Part shown: positions 53,412 through 61,436 of the stretch, one piece after another | Position numbering within the stretch: the first letter of the stretch is position 1 | Layout of the letters: each line of letters opens with the position of its first letter | From: JAGQYH01 sp041393015 | GTDB lineage: Bacteria; Bacteroidota; Bacteroidia; Chitinophagales; JADIYW01 | Length of the DNA stretch: 64,000 nt | Assembly (NCBI GenBank): GCA_041393015.1 | Contig: JAWKKV010000008.1 | Coordinates: 1-64,000, forward strand | Direction: 5' to 3' | The notes under the pieces: generated by a model | What the model was told of the DNA's origin: nothing | Database searches by the model: none | Seen by the model: the letters and a program-made list of their open reading frames with translations, nothing else | Program-made: the position numbers and the translations under genes

Positions 53412-55115
53412 ATGAAACTAATCTTTACAACCTTTTTTATAGTGATAGCCTTTACTTCGTCGATTGCGCAAAGCACTGCGGAGCGTGTTTTTACTATTTT
53501 TCAAACGAGCTGTACATTTAGCTCGTGTCATAGTAATGCAGGTCAAGCATTGGGTTTAAACCTTGAAGGTTCAGGACCAAATGCTATGATGGATGTTTAT
53601 AATAACATTATTAATGCTACACCCAATAATGTTCATGCAGCTGGTGAAAACAATAAATTAATTATGCCGGGCGACCCTTCGAGAAGTTTCCTATTTAGAA
53701 AAATAAATGGTAATGGTGAATTAGATGCAGGTTTAAGCTTGCATTCAGAGGAAGGTGGGGCAATGCCACAAAATGCATCCCCGTTAGATCTTGAAGATCT
53801 CGAATTAGTACGTCAATGGATTTTACATGGAGCGCCTTTATCAGGAGAAGTGATTGATGTGGCGATTATTGATGAATTTTATAATAATAATGGTGTTCAA
53901 AGTATTTCCAATCCACCGGCAAAACCAGATCCATCTGAAGGATTTCAGTTGCATTTAGGACCATTCTTTTTACCTCCTGGAACAGAACGAGAAGTATTTT
54001 TAAAGCATAATTTGTTTTTAGAAGAAGATATTGAAGTGACTGCCGTTGAAACCACTATGGGCATTCAATCCCATCACTTTATTATTAATAAGTTTTTACC
54101 TGCCAATACAACCGTTTGTAATCTGCCATTGAGCAATGATGGTCCTGATGGCTTTGCAGATGGCTTTAGAAATGTGAATAGCTCATCTCATTTTAGCGCT
54201 TTGTTTCAAGTGGGTGCACAGGAATCAGAGCGATTAGAAGTGCCTTATAATACAGCCTTCTTTTGGCAACAAGGAACTGTTATAGATTTAAATTCCCATT
54301 ACATCAATGCCAACCAAAATCAAGTATTGGCTGCCGAAGTTTATGTAAATGTTTATACTCAGGAAGCGGGTTTAGCAAAAGAGGAATTGCAATCTATTAT
54401 GCTGCCAAATACAGATATTTCGATACCAAATGATGGAGAACCTCATACTTTAACTCAAAATGTGCCGGTATTTTTCTGTTACCCAAATGGAATCTATCTA
54501 TGGTCATTGTCTAGCCATACACATAAATTAGGACAAGATTTTGATATCTACAAGTCTAACGCTGCGGGTGCTAATGTGGAGCATTTGTATGATGGATCTT
54601 GTTATGAAGATGGAGCGCCAGATTGTGAAGTAGAAGATTTTGATTACCAGCATCCACCTGTTAGAGAGTTTGAAGATTATTATAGACTTGCTAGTACTGA
54701 TTGGTTAAAGCAAGAAGCTACTTATATCAATAATACAGATAATGAAGTTGGTTTTGGCTTAACTTCTGAAGATGAGATGATGATTATGTTCTTGTTTTTT
54801 GTTGAGGATACAACTGATCTACACGAGCCGGAAATTCCGTCTGGCCTATTTCAAAATAATCTGGAGGAGTTATCTGTGTTTCCTAATCCAACCAATGGAA
54901 GTGTTTCGCTCTCTAGCAATAACAGGAGTGATGTCAGTGAGGTAAAATTACTTAGTATTCATGGTCAAACAGTGAAATCTGCCAATTTTATTCAACAAGA
55001 CGGCCTTATAATAGTGGATATTCAAAATAGTAAAATACCAACCGGAATTTATTGGTTAATGGTAGAATATGAAGATCAAACAAGAAGTATTGCGAAAATA
55101 ATTTATACTAAATGA
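53412..55115 (+). CDS. T9SS cargo with cytochrome-like and copper-monooxygenase-like domains
   Basis: A 567-residue secreted protein (signal 1-20, ending SSIAQ). Residues about 22-140 resemble a Planctomycete-type cytochrome c domain, with a haem-like C34-TFSS-C39-H40 (CX4CH rather than CXXCH) and a possible Met ligand in GGAMPQ. Residues about 155-450 look like a copper type II ascorbate-dependent monooxygenase: IQSHHFIINK, DLNSHYINANQ and LSSHTHKLGQDF supply the His ligands. The last 80 residues are a type A T9SS sorting domain (LSVFPNPTNGSVSLSSN). A surface oxygenase or electron-transfer protein is plausible. Confidence 0.75.
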   Translation: MKLIFTTFFIVIAFTSSIAQSTAERVFTIFQTSCTFSSCHSNAGQALGLNLEGSGPNAMMDVYNNIINATPNNVHAAGENNKLIMPGDPSRSFLFRKINGNGELDAGLSLHSEEGGAMPQNASPLDLEDLELVRQWILHGAPLSGEVIDVAIIDEFYNNNGVQSISNPPAKPDPSEGFQLHLGPFFLPPGTEREVFLKHNLFLEEDIEVTAVETTMGIQSHHFIINKFLPANTTVCNLPLSNDGPDGFADGFRNVNSSSHFSALFQVGAQESERLEVPYNTAFFWQQGTVIDLNSHYINANQNQVLAAEVYVNVYTQEAGLAKEELQSIMLPNTDISIPNDGEPHTLTQNVPVFFCYPNGIYLWSLSSHTHKLGQDFDIYKSNAAGANVEHLYDGSCYEDGAPDCEVEDFDYQHPPVREFEDYYRLASTDWLKQEATYINNTDNEVGFGLTSEDEMMIMFLFFVEDTTDLHEPEIPSGLFQNNLEELSVFPNPTNGSVSLSSNNRSDVSEVKLLSIHGQTVKSANFIQQDGLIIVDIQNSKIPTGIYWLMVEYEDQTRSIAKIIYTK

Positions 55116-55185
55116 TGATATAATGAACTTCCAATTTAGTGTTATAATTGAGGTTTAGGTTTTTTCAGATACTAGATACTAGATA

Positions 55186-55512
55186 CTATTTCAATTTCTC
55201 ATTATTGCGATGTCTTTCGGTATCTCTATCGGTCTTCTTTTGCAGATTTTTGTTGAGCGCATCAGTGAGATCAACTCCGGTTTGATTGGCTAAACAGATT
55301 ACTACAAAAAGTACGTCTGCTAATTCATCTGCTAAGTTTTTGTCTTTATCCGAAGCTTTAAAAGATTGTTCTCCATACTGCCGTGCAATAATTCTAGCCA
55401 CTTCTCCAACTTCCTCAGTAAGCATAGCCATATTGGTGAGTTCATTAAAATATCTAATGCCGGTAGAGTTGATCCATTCGTCAACTAATTTTTGTGCTTC
55501 TTTTATAGTCAT
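55186..55512 (-). CDS. MazG-like nucleotide pyrophosphohydrolase
   Basis: A house-cleaning NTP pyrophosphatase fold that hydrolyses non-canonical or excess nucleoside triphosphates. The 108-residue protein shows LTEEVGEVARII (Glu cluster, about 30-41) and NLADELADVLFVVICLAN (about 59-76), which together give the metal-binding ExxE...ExxD pattern. Single-domain length as in the MazG-related/RS21-C6 type. It is convergent with the preceding T9SS cargo gene; no operon partner. A short GATACTA direct repeat lies in the gap. Confidence 0.85.
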   Translation of the reverse strand: MTIKEAQKLVDEWINSTGIRYFNELTNMAMLTEEVGEVARIIARQYGEQSFKASDKDKNLADELADVLFVVICLANQTGVDLTDALNKNLQKKTDRDTERHRNNEKLK

Positions 55513-55624
55513 AGTTTATGGTATGTTTAAACATTAAAGGTTTCATCATGCTTTAATGTTTTGAGTAATTAAAGTACTATTTTTGGGAATATAATAAAGG
55601 TATACCTAAAACTAATTAATCTAC

Positions 55625-56386
55625 ATGAGTAAAATTGTATTAATTACTGGAGCTACGGCTGGAATTGGAGAAGCATGTGCCATTAAATTTGCAGCAGAAG
55701 GTTGGAATCTCATTATTACAGGAAGAAGAAAAGAGCGTTTAGAGAAACTAGAGCAAAAATTACAAAGTGAATATGGCGTAAAAGTATTGACTTTATGTTT
55801 TGATGTTCGGTCTTTAGAAGAAGTAAAACAAAATATTCAATCTATAAGAGCACCTTGGACGAATATTGATGTATTGATCAATAATGCAGGTTTAGCTATC
55901 GGAACAGAAAGTTTTGAAGATGGGATCTATGAAGACTGGGACTTAATGATTGATACCAACATCAAAGGTTTGTTATACATTACGAGAGAAGTAGCGCCTC
56001 TAATGATTGCCAATGGCAAAGGTCATATTATCAATTTAGCCTCTTTAGCTGGTCATGAAGTATATCCTAACGGACATGTGTATTGCGCTACGAAACATGC
56101 AGTAATTGCCTTGTCAAAAGGCATGCGAGTGGATATGGTGAAAGACAACATCAAAGTTTCTACTATAAGTCCGGGTGCTGTAGAAACAGAGTTTTCGTAT
56201 GTAAGGTATAAAGGAGATGAGGAAATGGTAAAGAGTAAGTACGATGGTTACGAGCCATTAACAGCAACAGATATTGCAGAATCGGCTTATTTTATAGCGA
56301 GCCAACCGGCACACGTAAACATTGAAGAAATTTGGATTCAGCCAACTGCACAAGCTAATCCTTATATAATTGAACGAAAAGCATAG
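55625..56386 (+). CDS. Short-chain dehydrogenase, YdfG-like
   Basis: An NADP-dependent oxidoreductase. The 253-residue protein has TGATAGIG (about 7-14), TGRRKERL at the cofactor-specificity site (two Arg, so NADP), NNAG (about 88-91), catalytic Ser in NLASLAGHEV and the Tyr-x3-Lys motif YCATK. It is closest in pattern to YdfG/serine 3-dehydrogenase (3-hydroxy acid dehydrogenase): EVYPNGHVYCATKHAV and the C-terminal NIEEIWIQPTAQ. It stands alone; the true substrate cannot be read from sequence. Confidence 0.9.
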   Translation: MSKIVLITGATAGIGEACAIKFAAEGWNLIITGRRKERLEKLEQKLQSEYGVKVLTLCFDVRSLEEVKQNIQSIRAPWTNIDVLINNAGLAIGTESFEDGIYEDWDLMIDTNIKGLLYITREVAPLMIANGKGHIINLASLAGHEVYPNGHVYCATKHAVIALSKGMRVDMVKDNIKVSTISPGAVETEFSYVRYKGDEEMVKSKYDGYEPLTATDIAESAYFIASQPAHVNIEEIWIQPTAQANPYIIERKA

Positions 56387-56424
56387 TTTTTGAATTATAT
56401 AGTTAGATTATAAAAATTAAAATC

Positions 56425-57021
56425 ATGAGCACAGAAACACAGAGAGTACCGGTAATGATTTATACAGAATCGACTCCCAATCCGGCAACTTTAAAGTTTG
56501 TTTTAAATAGACCTTTATTCCCGAACGATTATTATGAGTTTGAAGGTATTGAGGATACAGAAAATGCACCTTTAGCAAAAGCTTTGTTTGAAATTGATGG
56601 TGTAATAGGCGTTTTTATCAGCAATAATTTTGTAACCATTTCCAAAAATGAAGATTGGATGTGGGTAGAATTAATGCCGTCCATCAAAGACTTTCTTAAA
56701 AATTATTTGGGAGATGAAAAGCCTGTTTTTACTAAAGATTTTCAAAAAACAAACAGAAAGGCAACCAATGAAATTGGAGCTGATGATACAGATGTTGAGG
56801 TGAAAATTAAAGGTGCTTTAGAGCAATATGTAAAACCTGCAGTTGAAATGGATGGTGGAGCGATAAGCTTTGTATCTTTTGAAAATGGGATTCTAACTTT
56901 AGCACTACAAGGATCATGTTCTGGTTGCCCTTCTTCTACCGTTACTTTAAAAGATGGTATAGAAAATTTGATGAAAAGAATGGTGCCTCAAGTACAATCT
57001 GTAGTAGCTATGAATGATTAG
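56425..57021 (+). CDS. NifU-family Fe-S scaffold protein (Nfu type)
   Basis: Delivers assembled Fe-S clusters. The 198-residue protein has an Nfu N-terminal domain (about 10-97: IYTESTPNPATLKFVLNR), a linker, and a NifU C-terminal domain (about 124-195) with the cluster-binding Cys165-x2-Cys168 in GSCSGCPSS. The two-domain layout is that of mitochondrial NFU1 rather than bacterial NfuA. It lies 38 bp after an SDR gene in the same direction; there are no other Fe-S genes here, although an A-type carrier is at 6467. Confidence 0.93.
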   Translation: MSTETQRVPVMIYTESTPNPATLKFVLNRPLFPNDYYEFEGIEDTENAPLAKALFEIDGVIGVFISNNFVTISKNEDWMWVELMPSIKDFLKNYLGDEKPVFTKDFQKTNRKATNEIGADDTDVEVKIKGALEQYVKPAVEMDGGAISFVSFENGILTLALQGSCSGCPSSTVTLKDGIENLMKRMVPQVQSVVAMND

Positions 57022-57133
57022 TTTTCCTTCACTTTGTTCAGAAGGAAATTTGGATTTATCGAAATATGGACTTTTGGACAATCCTAGTTTCAAAGATAAA
57101 TTTGATAGCTAACGGAATCATTGTATTAAACGT

Positions 57134-57195
57134 GAACTTCCCATCCTTTTCAAGGAGGGGGAAATTTGCCAGTTTGGCGGATAGGGGTGGTTTTG
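57134..57195 (+). repeat. GC-richer intergenic repeat element
   Basis: CTTCCCATCCTTTTCAAGGA, then GGGGG, GCCAGTTTGGCGGATAGGGG and TGGTTT. TCCTT-TTC-AAGGA forms a hairpin and GCCAGTTTGGC a second one. The composition differs from the flanks, and the layout recalls small palindromic repeats common between genes in Bacteroidota. It covers the false 5' extension of the rlmF frame. Confidence 0.45.
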
Positions 57196-57216
57196 ACATA
57201 TAAAATAGAAAAGACA

Positions 57217-58179
57217 GTGAATTCCAAAAAACAACATCCAGCCATCAAATCAAATCTACATCCTAAAAACAGACATAGAGAGCGGTATGACTTTAAGGTT
57301 TTGATAGAAATTTGTCCGGAGTTGAAACCATTCGTTCAACCTAATAAATACAACGAGGATTCCATTGATTTTTTTGACCCATTAGCGGTAAAAATGTTGA
57401 ACAGAGCATTACTGAAGCAACATTATGATATTCAATATTGGGATATTCCTGAAGGTTATTTATGTCCGCCGATTCCCGGAAGAGCAGATTATATTCATCA
57501 TATAGCAGAGCTTTTAGGTAATAACAATTTTGGTAAAATACCAGTTGGAGAAAAAATGGTTTGCTTAGATATTGGAATAGGAGCCAACTGTGTGTACCCA
57601 ATTATTGGACAAAAAGAATATGGCTGGAGTTTTATTGGAAGTGAAATTGATGCTATAGCTATAGAATCTGCAAGTACTATTGTAGAAAAAAATCCGAGTT
57701 TAAAGGGGAAGGTTGACATTAGATATCAAGTCAATTCAAATGATATATTGTATGGTGTACTCAAAAAATCAGAGCGAGTTGATTTGGTGATCTGTAATCC
57801 ACCATTCCACGATTCAAAAGTAGCTGCTGAGGCGGGAAGCCTTAGAAAATTAAGGAATCTGAAGCAAGAAAAAGTTAAAAAAGTAGAACTCAATTTTGGA
57901 GGTCAAGCGCACGAATTATGGTGCGATGGTGGAGAAAAAAAGTTTATCAATAATTTGATCCGAGAAAGTAAAAAGTTTGCTGAGTCGTGTTTTTGGTTTT
58001 CTACTTTGGTCTCCAAGAAAACACATTTAAAAGGCATAGAACAAAGCTTGAGAAATGAAAGGGTAACTTCCTTTAAAACCATTCCAATGGGACAAGGAAA
58101 CAAATCAAGTCACATTGCCGTTTGGACCTTCTTGAATAAGGAGCAACAAAAAGATTGGAAATTAGCAAGATGGAAGTAA
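57217..58179 (+). CDS. rlmF: 23S rRNA (adenine-1618-N6)-methyltransferase RlmF
   Basis: Methylates A1618 (E. coli numbering) of 23S rRNA with SAM. I place the start at the GTG at 57217, giving MNSKKQHPAIKSNLHPKNRH and about 320 residues, because RlmF proteins begin at LHPRNRHxGRYDF; the frame upstream runs through a repeat and is not coding. Features are the SAM motif DIGIGANC (about 118-125) and the N6-adenine methyltransferase motif NPPF (about 194-197). The C-terminal QGNKSSHIAVWTF is family-typical. The neighbour rlmN, another 23S rRNA methyltransferase, is convergent. Confidence 0.9.
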   Translation: MNSKKQHPAIKSNLHPKNRHRERYDFKVLIEICPELKPFVQPNKYNEDSIDFFDPLAVKMLNRALLKQHYDIQYWDIPEGYLCPPIPGRADYIHHIAELLGNNNFGKIPVGEKMVCLDIGIGANCVYPIIGQKEYGWSFIGSEIDAIAIESASTIVEKNPSLKGKVDIRYQVNSNDILYGVLKKSERVDLVICNPPFHDSKVAAEAGSLRKLRNLKQEKVKKVELNFGGQAHELWCDGGEKKFINNLIRESKKFAESCFWFSTLVSKKTHLKGIEQSLRNERVTSFKTIPMGQGNKSSHIAVWTFLNKEQQKDWKLARWK

Positions 58180-58228
58180 TTATTTCCGTATTTCATCTCC
58201 CGCTGCGCAGCGAAGGTAGAAATCCACT

Positions 58229-59290
58229 CTAAAACTTATTCGCCAACTGACCACAAGCAGCATCAATATCTTTACCTCTACTTCTGCGAACTACCGCTGT
58301 AACCTTATGTTTTTCTAAAAAATGGATAAATAACTCTCGTTCGCTATCATCTGTTTTATCAAAATCAGCTTGTTCAATGGGGTTGTATTCTATAATGTTC
58401 ACTTTCGCAGGAACTCGTTTACACAATTCTAATAGTTCTTTTGCATCTTGTAAAGAGTCGTTAACACCAGCCAATAATATGTATTCAAAAGTGATTTTCC
58501 CTTTTGTTTTTTCATAGAAATAATTTAAAGCTTCTACTAAAACAGGAATGTTATTCTGTTCATTGATGGGCATAATTTCATTTCGCTTTTCATCATTGGC
58601 GGCATGTAAACTCAAAGCCAAATTAAATTTCACTTGATCATCGGCCAATTTCTTAATCATTTTTGCAATACCTGCTGTAGAAACGGTTATTCGTTTGGGC
58701 GACATATTTAATCCTTCTGGAGAAGTAATTTTATTGATCGCTTCCATCACATTTTTATAGTTGAGCAATGGCTCGCCCATACCCATAAAAACGATGTTAG
58801 TTAACGGTCGATTCAAATGCTTTAAACCTTGCTCATTAATCAAAACTACTTGGTCGTAAATTTCTGCCGGATCTAAGTTTCGCATTCGTTTCATGTAACC
58901 GGTAGCACAAAATTTACAACTTAAACTACAACCAACTTGAGAAGAAACGCAAGCCGTAGCTCTTTCATCCGTTGGAATTAAAACACCTTCAATGATATTG
59001 TCATCATGTAATTTAAAAACCGTTTTAATGGTGCCATCATTACTGTATTGAGCATTATGCAATTGAATGCTGTTAATCACAAATGATTCTTCCAACTTAT
59101 CTCTTAAAGCTTTAGAAAGATTGGTCATTTCCTCAAAAGTACGCGCAGATTTCACCCAAAGCCATTCATAAATTTGTTTGGCTCTAAAAGGTTTTTCTCC
59201 CATTTGGCTGATTGCTTCAATGAGTTGTTCCTTGGTGAGATTTCTTATGTCTGTTTTTGTCAGTTTCAAATATTTAAGATGTGTATGCAA
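58229..59290 (-). CDS. rlmN: Dual-specificity RNA methyltransferase RlmN (radical SAM)
   Basis: Methylates C2 of A2503 in 23S rRNA and A37 in some tRNAs. The 353-residue protein has the cluster motif C121-SLS-C125-KF-C128 (CxxxCxxC), Cys114 in ATACVSS, and the methyl-carrying catalytic Cys346 in AACGQLANKF. The motifs VFMGMGEPLLNY and LSLHAAND are also present. It is convergent with rlmF; CGCTGCGCAGCG, a 12-bp palindrome, lies in the gap at 58201. Confidence 0.95.
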   Translation of the reverse strand: MHTHLKYLKLTKTDIRNLTKEQLIEAISQMGEKPFRAKQIYEWLWVKSARTFEEMTNLSKALRDKLEESFVINSIQLHNAQYSNDGTIKTVFKLHDDNIIEGVLIPTDERATACVSSQVGCSLSCKFCATGYMKRMRNLDPAEIYDQVVLINEQGLKHLNRPLTNIVFMGMGEPLLNYKNVMEAINKITSPEGLNMSPKRITVSTAGIAKMIKKLADDQVKFNLALSLHAANDEKRNEIMPINEQNNIPVLVEALNYFYEKTKGKITFEYILLAGVNDSLQDAKELLELCKRVPAKVNIIEYNPIEQADFDKTDDSERELFIHFLEKHKVTAVVRRSRGKDIDAACGQLANKF

Positions 59291-59333
59291 AACTAATCAT
59301 TCGAGATGTTTTTAGTACTTAATCTTCTTGTTA

Positions 59334-59368
59334 TTTGAAGGTCAACTACCATTCATTTTCTATCTTTG
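59334..59368 (+). promoter_or_regulatory. Bacteroidota-type promoter before the amidohydrolase gene
   Basis: TTTG at 59334-59337, a 23-nt spacer and an exact TATCTTTG at 59361-59368. Transcription would start near 59375, leaving a leader of about 20 nt before the ATG at 59396. Confidence 0.55.
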
Positions 59369-59395
59369 CACTCCATTTCTTAACCTTTAACGCTT

Positions 59396-60565
59396 ATGAA
59401 CAAGTATACCGCCTCTAAAATATTTCTCTCAGATGGGAAGCTACACACCGATAAAGTTGTTGTAACGGATGAAAATGGTAAAATTATTGACGTAGTCAAT
59501 CAAGAAGATGTAAGTGGAGATGTTCAAGAGCTTAATGGCATTTTAGTGCCGGGTTTTATCAATACACATTGCCATTTAGAGTTATCCCACATGAAAGGGA
59601 AAGTTAACACCGGAACTGGTTTGATCCCTTTTATCGAAAGCGTAGTAACCACCAGAGGAGCGAGTGAGGAAGAGATTCAAACTGCTATTCAAGAAGCGGA
59701 GCAAGAAATGTATGAGAGTGGCATCGTTGCTGTTGGAGATATATCTAATCAGATTGATACTTTTAAAGTAAAAGCAGCCGGTAAATTAAGATACTACACC
59801 TTTGTGGAGTGTTTCGATTTTATGCAAGAAGAAAAAGGGCAAGCAACTTTTGATCAATATAAATCGGTGTACGACCAAATTAGCTTAGCAAAAGGCAGTA
59901 AAATTAGTTTTGTGCCTCATGCGCCTTATTCTGTTTCTAACATTTTATATCGGTTAATTCATGAGGCCAATGCTGATGAAGCTACTATTTCAATTCACAA
60001 CCAAGAAACACCTCCTGAAAATGAATTGTTTTTCACTGGCAGTGGAGGTTTTGTTGAATTTTATAAAAGTTTTGGTGTGGAACTAAATGGTTTTCAACCA
60101 ACAGGAAAGTCATCTATACATAGCGCTTTGCCTAATTTGAATCCAAAGAATAAAAATCTTTTTGTACACAATACATTAACTACAGAAGAAGACATTAAAG
60201 CAACACAAAGATCACTACCCAATACTTTTTGGGCTACTTGTGCCAATGCTAATTTGTATATTGAAAATAGACTGCCGAACTATCAAAACTTTTTAAATAC
60301 AAATGCGAAAATGACGATTGGTACCGATAGTTTAACCAGCAATTGGCAGTTAAAAGTGTTGGAAGAAATGAAAACCATACAAAAATATCAATCTTATGTT
60401 CCATTAGAAACCCTATTAACTTGGGCCACAATTAATGGAGCAGAAGCATTGGGATTTGATGATACTTTAGGCAGCTTTGAAAAAGGGAAAACACCGGGAT
60501 TAGTTTTAATTTCAAATGTTCAAGATGAAAATATTCAATCATCAAAAAGTGTTAGAATAGTTTGA
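59396..60565 (+). CDS. Amidohydrolase, possibly aminodeoxyfutalosine deaminase
   Basis: A 389-residue metal-dependent hydrolase of the cytosine/aminofutalosine deaminase branch. Metal ligands are His58 and His60 in [14 protein letters not shown], a second His in FVPHAPYSV, the Glu/His of [12 protein letters not shown] and a late Asp in [10 protein letters not shown]. Bacteroidota members with this HLELSH signature are often annotated as aminodeoxyfutalosine deaminases, an early step of the futalosine menaquinone route. mqnC at 33480 makes that route likely in this organism, but there is no local link. The next gene, coaX, follows after a repeat. Confidence 0.8.
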   Translation: MNKYTASKIFLSDGKLHTDKVVVTDENGKIIDVVNQEDVSGDVQELNGILVPGFINTHCHLELSHMKGKVNTGTGLIPFIESVVTTRGASEEEIQTAIQEAEQEMYESGIVAVGDISNQIDTFKVKAAGKLRYYTFVECFDFMQEEKGQATFDQYKSVYDQISLAKGSKISFVPHAPYSVSNILYRLIHEANADEATISIHNQETPPENELFFTGSGGFVEFYKSFGVELNGFQPTGKSSIHSALPNLNPKNKNLFVHNTLTTEEDIKATQRSLPNTFWATCANANLYIENRLPNYQNFLNTNAKMTIGTDSLTSNWQLKVLEEMKTIQKYQSYVPLETLLTWATINGAEALGFDDTLGSFEKGKTPGLVLISNVQDENIQSSKSVRIV

Positions 60566-60603
60566 TGGATCTAAATTTTAGCAAAATGCTAAATGCATAA
60601 TAA

Positions 60604-60624
60604 TTCGTAGGCGCAGCCTACGAA
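60604..60624 (+). repeat. Short perfect inverted repeat
   Basis: TTCGTAGGC-GCA-GCCTACGAA, 9-bp arms and a 3-nt loop, just after the amidohydrolase gene. There is no T-run, so it is a weak terminator at best; it looks like a small intergenic palindrome. Confidence 0.6.
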
Positions 60625-60650
60625 CAGAAAAATAAATTTAACTTGCCCCT

Positions 60651-60706
60651 AACCGAACAACCGAACAACCGAACAACCGAACAACCGAACAACCGAACAA
60701 CCGAAC
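60651..60706 (+). repeat. Perfect 7 x 8-bp tandem repeat abutting the coaX start
   Basis: AACCGAAC is repeated seven times without any change and ends one base before the ATG at 60708. It occupies the whole ribosome-binding region, and no purine-rich Shine-Dalgarno sequence is present. Perfect copies of this length are prone to slippage, so the copy number may vary between cells. Confidence 0.9.
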
Positions 60707-60707
60707 A

Positions 60708-61436
60708 ATGAACCTCTGCATAGACATCGGAAATACTAAATCAAAAATTGGATTGTTTCAAGATGAAAAACTTGTTCAAACATGGTCTAGAAAGAATATT
60801 TCTGAAGATTGGTTAGTTAAATTTTTAGAGGAACATTCGGTAGATGCCGCAATTATTTCCAATACGAGAGATTACAACATCGCAATTAAAAAGGTATTAG
60901 AGTCATTGCCCTATTTCATACAATTAGATCATCGTACAGCATTGCCGATTAAGAATCATTATTCCACGCCTGAAACTTTAGGAAGGGATAGATTAGCTGT
61001 AGTTTGTGCTGCATATGGCTTGTATCCTAAACAAAATGTTTTAATCATTGATGCCGGCACGTGTATCACATTAGATGCTATTTCTAAGGAGGGAGATTAT
61101 TATGGAGGAAGTATTCACCCTGGTTTAACTATGAGATATAAGGCTTTGAACAATTACACAGGAAAACTTCCGTTTGTAAAAAAGCAAGTAATGAGCAAAT
61201 TGGTTGGAAATTCTACTGAAAATGCCATTTTAGCCGGCGTGTCTTATGCAATTGTGAAGGAAATGGAGGGGATGATTGAGGATTACAAAGTTAATTATGG
61301 TGAATTAAAGGTTATTATTACAGGCGGAGACGCTTCATTTTTTGTAACTCAGTTGAAAAGTAAGATATTTGCGCACTCAAATTTGGTCCTAGCCGGATTG
61401 AACAAAATATTGAAGTACAATGTGGAAAGCCTTTAG
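60708..61436 (+). CDS. coaX: Type III pantothenate kinase
   Basis: First step of coenzyme A synthesis: phosphorylation of pantothenate. The 242-residue protein shows the ASKHA-fold motifs DIGNTKSKIGLF (6-17), GRDR (92-95), IDAGTCITLD (114-123) and GGSIHPGL (133-140), all typical of CoaX. The next gene starts within its last 17 bases. The start is directly preceded by seven copies of an octamer, so expression may depend on repeat number. This replaces the type I/II kinase, as in many Bacteroidota. Confidence 0.95.
   Translation: MNLCIDIGNTKSKIGLFQDEKLVQTWSRKNISEDWLVKFLEEHSVDAAIISNTRDYNIAIKKVLESLPYFIQLDHRTALPIKNHYSTPETLGRDRLAVVCAAYGLYPKQNVLIIDAGTCITLDAISKEGDYYGGSIHPGLTMRYKALNNYTGKLPFVKKQVMSKLVGNSTENAILAGVSYAIVKEMEGMIEDYKVNYGELKVIITGGDASFFVTQLKSKIFAHSNLVLAGLNKILKYNVESL

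Noticed and set aside
60651..60706. CRISPR array
   Set aside because: The octamers are contiguous with no spacers; it is a simple tandem repeat.
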